Assembly: GCA_012799255.1 (NCBI GenBank)
Contig: JAAZLQ010000369.1
Location: 1-9,387, forward strand
Direction of reading: 5' to 3'
Origin: Bacillota bacterium
Lineage (GTDB): Bacteria > Bacillota_G > Limnochordia > DTU010
DNA length: 9,387 nucleotides
Part shown: positions 1 to 4,579 of the stretch, one piece after another
How the letters are laid out: the number at the start of each line of letters is the position of its first letter
How positions within the stretch are numbered: position 1 is the stretch's first letter
Program-made: the position numbers and the translations under genes
The notes under the pieces: generated by a model
Seen by the model: the letters and a program-made list of their open reading frames with translations, nothing else
The model's database searches: none
Told to the model about the DNA's origin: nothing

Positions 1-72
1 GTATGCCGCCACCCTGGTCAGTTTGGGGATCGGCTGCGTCGGAAGTATGGTTCTTTCTATGACCCGTTTCAT
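1..72 (-). CDS. Large serine recombinase, N-terminal fragment (cut by window edge)
   Basis: Only the first 24 codons lie in the window; the gene continues to the left. The start ATG at 72-70 is preceded by an excellent ribosome site, AAAGGAGG with a short spacer. The peptide begins MKRVIERTILP and ends KLTRVAAY. That ending is the first beta strand of the resolvase/invertase catalytic domain (typically VAAYARVSS or VAAYCRVST), so the nucleophilic serine should lie just outside the window. Family knowledge: such proteins of roughly 500 residues cut and rejoin short attachment sites to integrate or excise phages and clostridial islands. It is the last visible gene of the minus-strand operon, so it probably mobilises the capsid-containing block. 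The family call rests on a short but characteristic stretch. Confidence 0.75.
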   Translation of the reverse strand, partial: MKRVIERTILPTQPIPKLTRVAAY

Positions 73-117
73 AATTTCCCTCCTTTGTATCATTAAGCGG
101 GTAGTGTATGTTCGCTC

Positions 118-309
118 TTATAGGGGGAAATAGCAAGTCATATCAACGGAATATACTGCACAAAGATAGGCCGTATTTACGGGCCAATATATCGCAGGCT
201 TTACGTAGTCCGATTCCCCAAGTAATGATTTCAGAACCGTGGTGCTGACCTTGTACCGCATCAGCCGGGATAGCAGATCCTCAAGCTGTTTTCTTTCTGG
301 CGTTGGCAT
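118..309 (-). CDS. Small hypothetical protein overlapping the zinc-finger gene
   Basis: A 63-residue reading frame begins at ATG 309-307, inside the last codons of the upstream HTH/zinc-finger gene (29-base overlap, different frame), and stops shortly before the recombinase ribosome site. The first third is charged and helical (PERKQLEDLLSRLMRYK), while the C-terminal part is hydrophobic and aromatic and matches nothing I recognise. No Shine-Dalgarno sequence precedes the ATG, so translation would depend on coupling to the upstream gene. Family knowledge: in related clostridial elements a small charged helical protein often sits between this zinc-finger protein and the serine recombinase, which is the main reason to list it. 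It may instead be a decayed remnant or a chance frame. Confidence 0.35.
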   Translation of the reverse strand: MPTPERKQLEDLLSRLMRYKVSTTVLKSLLGESDYVKPAIYWPVNTAYLCAVYSVDMTCYFPL

Positions 310-658
310 AACAGAGACAGCTGCAGTATTTCCGGTTGCGGTTACCATAGCTGACGAACTCCTTTCCACAGTGCTGACAGGACAAGGCATAAAAGGCCTG
401 CTTGTTCACCTCATCCTGGTGGCTGTTCCAGTAGGCCATGCGGCACTGATCGTTGCAGTACTGTTTCTCTTTTCTGCCCTGGCTCTGAGGAACGGGCTGG
501 CCACAGTGATGGCACAGAACCAATCCCGCCTGAGGAGGATGGCGCTGTAAATGGGATTTGACCGTGTTGGGAGAAAGACCCAACTGCTCGGCGATCCGCT
601 GATACCCCATGCCATGGGATGCCAGGAAGTTGATCTGATTCATGGTTTTATATGTCAT
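281..658 (-). CDS. Helix-turn-helix protein with two zinc fingers (sigma-70 region 4-like)
   Basis: This 125-residue protein is probably a DNA-binding regulator of the element. Residues about 5-40 form a sigma-70 region 4/LuxR-like helix-turn-helix (MGYQRIAEQLGLSPNTVKSHL). Two similar zinc modules follow: Cys49/Cys52 with Cys68/Cys72, and Cys94/Cys97 with Cys112/Cys116, each with a 15-residue spacer between the CxxC and CxxxC halves. The repeat suggests an internal duplication. Databases often label such proteins 'RNA polymerase subunit sigma-70', but the promoter-melting region 2 is absent, so it is unlikely to be a true sigma factor. The start ATG at 658-656 has AAAGGA seven bases upstream. 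It sits between the capsid gene and the recombinase, a neighbourhood familiar for this family in clostridial elements. A role in controlling the recombinase is inferred. Confidence 0.8.
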   Translation of the reverse strand: MTYKTMNQINFLASHGMGYQRIAEQLGLSPNTVKSHLQRHPPQAGLVLCHHCGQPVPQSQGRKEKQYCNDQCRMAYWNSHQDEVNKQAFYALSCQHCGKEFVSYGNRNRKYCSCLCYANARKKTA

Positions 659-677
659 TGCTATATCCTTTCTGTGT

Positions 678-703
678 GCCGGGAGGAGTTGCCCCCTCCC
701 GGC
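678..703 (-). other. GC-rich intercistronic hairpin after the capsid gene
   Basis: A perfect 9-bp stem (GCCGGGAGG pairing with CCTCCCGGC) encloses an 8-base loop in the 53-base gap between the capsid stop and the HTH/zinc-finger start. On the minus strand it is followed by ACACAGAAAGG, with no T-run, so it is not a standard intrinsic terminator. It could stabilise the 3' end of the upstream message, act as a processing site, or lower expression of the recombinase part relative to the capsid part. Confidence 0.5.
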
Positions 704-711
704 GGCGGTGA

Positions 712-1638
712 TCAGTTGTTCTTCATGACCTTGGTGGCCTCGGGACGGGTAAGCTTTCCGTCCAGGAGCTCATAGGCTCGGTAGCCGATGCAATCGATGT
801 GGATGTACTTTTCCACCAAGGGACGGATCTGTACAGGAGATCTGTTCACGATCCAGTAGTACCGGAAGTCACCAAAGGCGATGGGCTTGCTGCCGGAATC
901 AGCACCTGGCATGAACTCGGAGATGTATACACGCTTACCTAGGATGGTGTCATTGGCGTGGTTCCAGATATAGTTACCATTTGCATCCTTGATGGTGCGC
1001 AGAGCATAGGCGGTCTCATCGTTCATGACCCAGACACCTCTGCGGCGGTACTTGGGTTTTACAGAGAAGAACAGCTTCACTACATCCTCGTAGGTCAGTG
1101 CAGCGGTGGTCACACCAATGTCAGCACCGCCGTTCTCTGCAAGAATACCGGTGGGCATATTTTCGCCGGTACCGGTGATGAAGGCCTCGTCCTCCGCTCT
1201 GCCGAGATTTTGAGCCAGGCGGGAAACAATATGGTCTTCGATGAGGAAGCTGTTGTCCTGTACGAAAGAGTTCTCCAGAGTGAATGTGGACACCAACTTG
1301 TGACGACCCAGGGTGATCTCACCAAAGTCATCCATGCCATCGGTGACAGTGACAGAGCCGCCCTCAGATACCCAGACCGACACATCCTCCGTCTGGGTGG
1401 TCTTGATGCTGTCTTCCTGCTCGTATGCCAGGATGGTAGTGGCCAGATTGCGGAACAGACTTTCCTTCTTTACGGCGGCACCGTACTTGTCCTGGCTGGT
1501 GGCGGAAAGAGGAGCGGCGCTGACAGAGAGGTCGATACTGGTATTGCCGGGGTTGTGTCTGCCACGCAGTGCATTCCAGAGGAAGGTATCATATTCCTTG
1601 CTCTGAATCTGGGGCAGCATTTTGGTATAGGTATTCAT
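712..1638 (-). CDS. HK97-fold phage major capsid protein, compact form
   Basis: A 308-residue protein with the landmarks of HK97-family major capsid proteins. A likely E-loop region runs about residues 64-120 (the WVSEGGSV to FGEITLGRHKLV section). The spine helix with its acidic end is at about 130-155 (NLGRAEDEAFITGTGE), followed by the usual MPTGIL turn. The P-domain strand/helix WVMNDETAYALRTIKDANG is at 203-221, the A-domain-like KRVYISEFMPG to IAFGDFRYYWIV is at 235-264, and a typical C-terminus (GYRAYELLDGKLTRPEA) is at 285-301. Phage homologues are usually near 390-400 residues because of a cleavable N-terminal delta/scaffold domain. Here the protein starts almost at the mature shell domain. 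ATG 1638-1636 has GGAGG eight bases upstream. No portal, terminase, protease or tail gene is seen in the window. An encapsulin-like or satellite-capsid role is inference. Confidence 0.85.
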   Translation of the reverse strand: MNTYTKMLPQIQSKEYDTFLWNALRGRHNPGNTSIDLSVSAAPLSATSQDKYGAAVKKESLFRNLATTILAYEQEDSIKTTQTEDVSVWVSEGGSVTVTDGMDDFGEITLGRHKLVSTFTLENSFVQDNSFLIEDHIVSRLAQNLGRAEDEAFITGTGENMPTGILAENGGADIGVTTAALTYEDVVKLFFSVKPKYRRRGVWVMNDETAYALRTIKDANGNYIWNHANDTILGKRVYISEFMPGADSGSKPIAFGDFRYYWIVNRSPVQIRPLVEKYIHIDCIGYRAYELLDGKLTRPEATKVMKNN

Positions 1639-1657
1639 AAATAATTCCTCCTTTGTA

Positions 1658-1861
1658 TTACTTCTTGGGTTTCAGGGTGATGCCCATCCGGTGGCAGTAA
1701 TCTTCCAGATCCTTACAATCCAGCTTGAAGCGCATCCGGTTGTCGGGGGCGGTGGTGATGTGGTACTTCTTGACGATGGTGTGAGGTACATTGTCATAAG
1801 CGTACACGGTCAGCGTTTCCTGCTTCTTCAGCTGCTTTTCGAAGTAGTCCTTGGTGATCAT
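1658..1861 (-). CDS. Small hypothetical protein, paralogue of the next gene upstream
   Basis: A 67-residue protein of unknown function. Two in-frame ATGs are available, at 1867-1865 and 1861-1859. The second lies eight bases from GGAGG, the first only two, so the second is preferred; the longer form would have 69 residues (MNMITKDYF). The sequence is mixed alpha/beta in appearance: ITKDYFEKQ helix, TVYAYDNVPHTIVKKY strands, then RFKLDCKDLEDYC and a basic tail ending LKPKK. It aligns along its length with the neighbouring 74-residue protein: shared Ile-Thr, Tyr, Pro-x-Thr, Lys-x-Tyr, Arg-Phe, Leu and Cys positions in the same order with small gaps. The pair therefore looks like a tandem duplication. 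It ends 19 bases before the capsid start, so co-expression with the capsid is likely. A cargo or structural role is speculative. Confidence 0.75.
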   Translation of the reverse strand: MITKDYFEKQLKKQETLTVYAYDNVPHTIVKKYHITTAPDNRMRFKLDCKDLEDYCHRMGITLKPKK

Positions 1862-1874
1862 GTTCATATCCTCC

Positions 1875-2099
1875 TTAGTCGATGGTGATGGTGGGATGGG
1901 TGCTGATGTGGTGTTTATTGCAGAACGCGGTTAGTTTCTCATGGGTTGTGAATCGATAGGATTCATGGGGACTCACCACAAGGACAGGCTCATAAACCTT
2001 GGTGAAGGTGATTGGAGTGCCGTCAGGCTTGTACATGATGATGGAATCGTGCTTGTCGAAATACTCCTGCAGGTAATTCTGAGTGATGGTGTGTGTCAT
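1875..2099 (-). CDS. Small hypothetical protein, tandem paralogue
   Basis: A 74-residue protein of unknown function. ATG 2099-2097 is preceded by AAGGAGG at 2114-2108, a ribosome site that overlaps the stop codon of the zinc-ribbon gene upstream, so the two are tightly coupled. A longer in-frame reading to 2237 exists but has no ribosome site and an unnatural leader, and was not used. The protein runs ITQNYLQEYFDKHD (helix), IIMYKPDGTPITFTKVYEPVL (strands), then YRFTTHEKLTAFC and a threonine/proline-rich end. It shares spaced residues over its length with the following 67-residue protein. I do not recognise the family. The fold is probably a small alpha/beta domain. Its role beside the capsid gene is unknown. 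Confidence 0.75.
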   Translation of the reverse strand: MTHTITQNYLQEYFDKHDSIIMYKPDGTPITFTKVYEPVLVVSPHESYRFTTHEKLTAFCNKHHISTHPTITID

Positions 2100-2112
2100 A
2101 GTTATTTCCTCC

Positions 2113-2397
2113 TTACTTGTGGGTGCAGTGGCTGCAGACATACAGTTCATGCTTGGTTTCATTGATGGGTGCGCTGATCGCTCTGAGAGCATTGCCACAG
2201 CGGGGGCAGCGAATGGTAATGCCGTTGGTGCTGACACCTGGACGGATGCGGAGTCGGAAGTAATGGGGAACTATTTCCTCCAGCCACATCTTGCTCGTGG
2301 CCATGACGGTGTCTCGCTCCAGGGTGGGGAACATGGCCACCTTCTCCGTGCCCTCAGTGTCGCAGTCGATGAGGGGGTAATATCGGATCTCGGTCAT
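2113..2397 (-). CDS. Small zinc-ribbon protein
   Basis: A 94-residue protein whose C-terminal third carries a four-cysteine zinc ribbon: Cys64/Cys67 in the CPRCG knuckle and Cys88/Cys91 in the CSHC knuckle, about 20 residues apart. The N-terminal part (MTEIRYYPLIDCDTEGTEKVAMFPTL) has no recognised motif. The central segment MWLEEIVPHYFRLRIRPG may be a helix followed by a strand. ATG 2397-2395 lies three bases after the stop of the upstream gene, and the preceding ribosome site is weak, so translational coupling is likely. The stop codon overlaps the ribosome site of the next gene. Zinc ribbons of this kind commonly bind nucleic acid or proteins. No specific partner can be named. Confidence 0.75.
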   Translation of the reverse strand: MTEIRYYPLIDCDTEGTEKVAMFPTLERDTVMATSKMWLEEIVPHYFRLRIRPGVSTNGITIRCPRCGNALRAISAPINETKHELYVCSHCTHK

Positions 2398-2400
2398 GGC

Positions 2401-2655
2401 TTACACCGCCTGTCCATCCAAATCCAGAAAGCGATCCTTGCAGTAAGCCAGGGCCTCTCCCTTTGTGGCGAACACCACGGTACTGAAACCATGCTGCACT
2501 TTCCAGATGTCCCTGTCCTGGTGCTGAGAGATCGCCACAGGCTGCCCCTTCTTGGTCTGGAGCAGCATTTGACATTTGTAATTGCCACGGGAGAAGCTGT
2601 CGGTGTCTTTAGCGGACAACCTGGGTTTACCACCGTAGAAAATTCTTCTAATCAT
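2401..2655 (-). CDS. Hypothetical protein, first gene of the capsid operon
   Basis: An 84-residue protein, the first convincing gene of the minus-strand operon. ATG 2655-2653 has AAAGGAGG seven bases upstream, the best start in the frame. An upstream in-frame extension runs back to about 2889 but only reads through the leader repeats and was rejected. The protein begins MIRRIFYGGKPRLS, with a basic N-terminus. Its middle contains WKVQHGFSTVVFATKGEALAYC, which resembles a strand-strand-helix unit, and it ends DLDGQAV. There is no signal peptide and no membrane segment. I do not recognise the family. The three-base gap to the zinc-ribbon gene argues for co-translation. Confidence 0.7.
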   Translation of the reverse strand: MIRRIFYGGKPRLSAKDTDSFSRGNYKCQMLLQTKKGQPVAISQHQDRDIWKVQHGFSTVVFATKGEALAYCKDRFLDLDGQAV

Positions 2656-2688
2656 GTGTTTTCCTCCTTTGTTTTGTTGATTGGTGAT

Positions 2689-2704
2689 GGTCTCCTTGGA
2701 GACC
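2689..2704 (-). repeat. Short palindrome upstream of the first operon gene
   Basis: GGTCTCC and GGAGACC are complementary with only TT between them. A physical hairpin would have a 6-bp stem and a 4-base loop. It sits between the tandem repeat and the ribosome site of the 84-residue protein, inside the probable 5' leader, so it may be a protein-binding operator or a leader hairpin. Confidence 0.45.
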
Positions 2705-2712
2705 GGTGTGTG

Positions 2713-2872
2713 ACCTCCTTCGCCATTCGCAGAAAAAGGGGCCGGTTTGTATAGTGTCTTTTGGAAAAAATATCTGATTTTTTCTCCGTTGAAAGTTACC
2801 TCCTTCGGCATACCCAGAAAATGAGGGCATTTTGATGGGGTGTTTTGAAAAATTAAATCTATTTTTTCTCCG
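2713..2872 (-). repeat. Imperfect 85-base tandem repeat with paired Shine-Dalgarno-like boxes
   Basis: Two copies, 2713-2788 and 2798-2872. On the plus strand each begins ACCTCCTTCG, continues with a diverged part containing CAGAAAA, and ends with an A/T-rich palindrome followed by TTTTTTCTCCG. On the minus strand, the direction of the downstream operon, each copy therefore offers AAGGAGGT. No ATG, GTG or TTG lies at a useful distance from either box. The palindromes (2764-2784 and 2847-2868) differ in sequence but both stay self-complementary. This suggests an operator or RNA element duplicated in the leader rather than coding sequence. Confidence 0.65.
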
Positions 2873-2978
2873 GGGCCTATTCCACCCAATACTTCCGCGA
2901 TTTTTTACATACGCCCCCGGCACCGTTACCAAGGGAAAAGGTTGTAGAGATTTGACTCCCCCTGGGGGTGGGAAAACG

Positions 2979-3009
2979 AAAAAAAGCGCCCACCGTTTCC
3001 GGCAGACGC
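2979..3009 (-). terminator. Probable rho-independent terminator or attenuator, minus strand
   Basis: Read on the minus strand, GCGTCTGCC and GGTGGGCGC form a 9-bp stem (three G-U pairs) around a GGAAAC loop, followed at once by seven T residues. The nearest minus-strand gene feeding into it ends at 3698, so it could stop read-through from there, or act as an attenuator in the leader of the capsid operon. No T-run follows it on the plus strand. Confidence 0.55.
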
Positions 3010-3054
3010 AAAAACATAACGATATTAAGTTTTGACATGGAGGAAATCCCTTTT

Positions 3055-3110
3055 ACTCCGGGGTTCGTGTGGGGAAGGGCAGGCTTTTAGCCCTTCCCTA
3101 CACACGGAGT
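3055..3110. repeat. Long imperfect inverted repeat
   Basis: The outer arms ACTCCG/CGGAGT (3055-3060 with 3105-3110) and an inner 14-bp stem (3067-3080 with 3090-3103, one G-T pair) enclose a 9-base loop, AGGCTTTTA. The inner and outer stems are separated by a 6-base versus 1-base bulge. It should be a very stable hairpin on either strand, but neither side is followed by a T-run, so it does not look like an intrinsic terminator. It could be a mobile-element end, a dispersed intergenic repeat or a structured RNA. Confidence 0.6.
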
Positions 3111-3212
3111 CCTCCCCCTCGTAAGAGGGAAGAAGATATATCTATATATAAGTCCGTTTTCTTCCGTATCGTTATCACAATAGAAAACAAGAAATCTGGG
3201 CAGATTAGCCAC

Positions 3213-3241
3213 TTGAAAACAGCCGCCACCGGAGTTAACAT
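3213..3241 (+). promoter_or_regulatory. Possible sigma-70-type promoter for the 104-residue protein
   Basis: TTGAAA (3213-3218) and TAACAT (3236-3241) are separated by 17 bases. The -35 matches five of six consensus positions, the -10 only four. Transcription would begin about 10 bases before the ribosome site at 3256. The A/T-rich stretch near 3140 is an alternative -10 region without a clear -35 partner. Confidence 0.3.
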
Positions 3242-3268
3242 CACACACACTTTGGGGAGGTGATACAC

Positions 3269-3583
3269 TTGCGATCAATCATAAATCTGCTACAGCACTA
3301 TATGCGAACATACCCATTTGACACCGGCGATCCGGATTGTAAAACTGTCCTAGATCAACTGTACCGGGCCTACCAGGAATCTCACGAATCCGATCCCTCG
3401 GATATACGGAACGGCTTCAAAGAATTGGATGCCCTGTTGGAAAGCATATCCCTGGATGACAACAACGCTGTTTTCAACCTATGCTGCCGCCTCTGTACGG
3501 CATACGAGTACAAGGCCTTCCTTGACGGCCTTCATTACGGTGCACAGCTGATGATGGAGTTGAATAAAGGCAAGCAGAAGTAA
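3269..3583 (+). CDS. Small hypothetical protein (resembles DUF6809-type proteins)
   Basis: A 104-residue cytosolic protein. The most likely start is TTG at 3269, eight bases after GGAGG within the near-perfect ribosome site GGAGGTGAT. The in-frame GTG at 3260 overlaps that site and cannot be the start. The protein looks all-helical. After a variable N-terminal part (MRSIINLLQHYMRTYPFD), the central helix FKELDALLESISLDD is followed by the C-terminal segment EYKAFLDGLHYGAQLMMEL. From memory this layout (central Leu/Glu helix, then an A-F-L-x-G-x-x-x-G-A-x-L-M helix) resembles small clostridial DUF6809 proteins often found in accessory DNA, whose function is unknown. It stands alone on the plus strand between two minus-strand units, so it is probably monocistronic. 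Confidence 0.75.
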   Translation: MRSIINLLQHYMRTYPFDTGDPDCKTVLDQLYRAYQESHESDPSDIRNGFKELDALLESISLDDNNAVFNLCCRLCTAYEYKAFLDGLHYGAQLMMELNKGKQK

Positions 3584-3632
3584 TCTAACTAGGATTCCTC
3601 TTTTGAGGTATGTAACACTGCTCTGCACAACG

Positions 3633-3669
3633 AAACCTGCCAGTTGGAACCACTCCACTTGGCAGGTTT
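3633..3669. terminator. Hairpin in the convergent intergenic region
   Basis: AAACCTGCCA (3633-3642) and TGGCAGGTTT (3660-3669) are perfect 10-base inverted arms. Inside them a 2x2 mismatch and three more pairs can form. It lies between the convergent ends of the 104-residue gene (3583) and the minus-strand HTH gene (3698), where a bidirectional terminator is expected. Flanking T-runs are weak on both strands, so efficiency is uncertain. Confidence 0.4.
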
Positions 3670-3697
3670 ACCTATAATTTGTAGGGAATCTACAGCA

Positions 3698-4441
3698 TTA
3701 TCCCTTATCAGAATAATCAGTAATCAAACCGAGCTTTTTCAAGCGACTGCGGATACCAGAACTACTTCGCTGCATAGCATAAGCAATTTTCGGAATCGGC
3801 ACCCCATTGTTATGCATATCAATCAATTGTTTTTCTTGCTCTTTGGTCCACGGCTTCCCGCGCATTTCAGGCGATTCTGTAACTATGCGCATAGGACTCA
3901 TTGCTTCTATATTGTCGAGAATAAATTGCTGAGCACTTCTGTTATAAAGAACAACCTGATATTCGCCGTCAGCACCAGTTCTTTTCTCAACGAAGATGCC
4001 CATGCTCTTTCCTAATTCGGTAGGATGTTTAGTACGCCCTCCACTGATGGTGGCGGCATCTTCAAGTATGCCATTAGTAGCCAACCACGCCCGAATTTGC
4101 TGATAAGTGATTTTATCCATAGCATTCACATCTATCAGCGAATTGATCCGCTTGGCAATTTCGCTGATGGGAATAGGTTCATCAGAAAACGCGAATTCCC
4201 TCTTACGTAATTCAGGCAAATAGAAGGCCGCTTTTGCAGAAGCAATCGCAGCAGGCTGAGGCATACCGCCATTTTCAACAATCCTTTTTAAAACATCCGA
4301 GACAAAGGCAAAACACTTTGAAAGTCGAACATTATTGATGGCATCGTTCTCTGGTACTGGGGTATCATCTATGGGATTAATTCCTTTTGCAAGCTTGTCC
4401 ATATACATTTTCGCCCGTTGGATGGTCTCGAGTTCTGTCAT
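3698..4441 (-). CDS. Winged-helix/Myb-like protein divergent to the exo-RecQ-UvrD gene
   Basis: A 247-residue protein. ATG 4441-4439 has GGAGG seven bases upstream and is preferred over an in-frame ATG 13 codons earlier without a ribosome site. Residues 1-60 are helical (ETIQRAKMYMDKLAKGINPIDD, then NNVRLSKCFAFVSDVLKRIVENGG). Residues 86-180 (PIPISEIAKRIN, ITYQQIRAWLATNGIL, HPTELGKSMGI, YQVVLYNRSAQQFILDNIEAM) look like a winged-helix module that I recall from small accessory proteins of Firmicutes. Residues 195-240 (KPWTKEQEKQLIDMHNNG, IPKIAYAMQRSSSGIRSRL) form a Myb/SANT or sigma-like helical DNA-binding segment. It faces the large helicase gene across a 138-base shared promoter region, so it may repress both promoters or work with the helicase. 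Neither role is proven. Confidence 0.75.
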   Translation of the reverse strand: MTELETIQRAKMYMDKLAKGINPIDDTPVPENDAINNVRLSKCFAFVSDVLKRIVENGGMPQPAAIASAKAAFYLPELRKREFAFSDEPIPISEIAKRINSLIDVNAMDKITYQQIRAWLATNGILEDAATISGGRTKHPTELGKSMGIFVEKRTGADGEYQVVLYNRSAQQFILDNIEAMSPMRIVTESPEMRGKPWTKEQEKQLIDMHNNGVPIPKIAYAMQRSSSGIRSRLKKLGLITDYSDKG

Positions 4442-4472
4442 ATGTACACCTCCATTGAGTATTTTCTCCAAT

Positions 4473-4481
4473 ATTATCACA
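4473..4481 (-). promoter_or_regulatory. Probable extended -10 promoter for the winged-helix gene
   Basis: On the minus strand TGTGATAAT (4481-4473) gives an extended -10 element, TGn followed by GATAAT (five of six consensus). It lies about 32 bases before the start codon. No good -35 hexamer sits 17 bases upstream, which an extended -10 can tolerate. Confidence 0.4.
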
Positions 4482-4507
4482 AATAGGGCGATATTTCATA
4501 GAGAATC

Positions 4508-4536
4508 TTGCTTTTATGTACGTATCTCGTTATACT
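4508..4536 (+). promoter_or_regulatory. Sigma-70/SigA-type promoter for the exo-RecQ-UvrD gene
   Basis: TTGCTT (4508-4513) and TATACT (4531-4536) are separated by exactly 17 bases. The -10 matches five of six consensus positions and the -35 four. The predicted transcript starts near 4543 and has a leader of about 35-40 bases. The spacer contains the 6-base palindrome TACGTA (4519-4524). Confidence 0.6.
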
Positions 4537-4579
4537 TGTGGTAATTATATGCCGTTATTCTAGCCAAGAAGGGAGGAAT

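Larger units (their letters stand above)
2656..3268. other. 613-base non-coding stretch: operon leader and possible element boundary
   Basis: No frame here has a good start, ribosome site and protein-like composition together. From left to right it contains the ribosome site of the first operon gene, a small palindrome (2689-2704), an 85-base-period tandem repeat (2713-2872), a minus-strand terminator-like hairpin (2979-3009), a long imperfect inverted repeat (3055-3110), a small CCCTC/GAGGG hairpin (3116-3129), an A/T-rich run around 3134-3152, and a possible plus-strand promoter (3213-3241). No convincing minus-strand promoter for the left operon was found by eye. Confidence 0.6.

Noticed and set aside
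712..1638. Encapsulin as the primary call for the capsid protein
   Set aside because: The spine-helix end DEAFITGTG with MPTGIL and the C-terminal GYRAYELLDGKL are phage major capsid signatures. No encapsulin cargo enzyme or targeting peptide was seen, so an encapsulin-like role is kept only as a hypothesis.
958..1644. Long plus-strand open frame opposite the capsid gene
   Set aside because: It is the antisense shadow of the capsid gene. It has no ribosome site, and the minus-strand protein matches the HK97 capsid pattern throughout.
1875..2237. 120-residue version of the 74-residue protein
   Set aside because: The extra 46 residues overlap the zinc-ribbon gene out of frame, and the ribosome site belongs to the ATG at 2099.
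2083..2754. 223-codon plus-strand open frame
   Set aside because: It lies antisense across three small minus-strand genes that each have good ribosome sites and tight spacing. The plus-strand product shows no family features.
2713..2872. CRISPR-like array
   Set aside because: There are only two diverged long copies, directly adjacent, with no short conserved repeat separated by unique spacers and no cas gene.
2401..2889. 162-residue extension of the 84-residue protein, with repeated GEKI-type peptide units
   Set aside because: The extension simply translates the leader tandem repeat. The ATG at 2655 has the strong AAAGGAGG site, while the upstream start has none.
3032..3060. Consensus -35 hexamer TTGACA
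   Set aside because: At 16-18 bases downstream there is only ACTCCG-like sequence, not a -10 element.
4508..4579. 24-codon N-terminal extension of the fusion enzyme
   Set aside because: It would begin inside the -35 element and lacks a ribosome site. GGGAGG lies just before 4580, and the exonuclease FDTE motif fits a start at 4580 or 4586.
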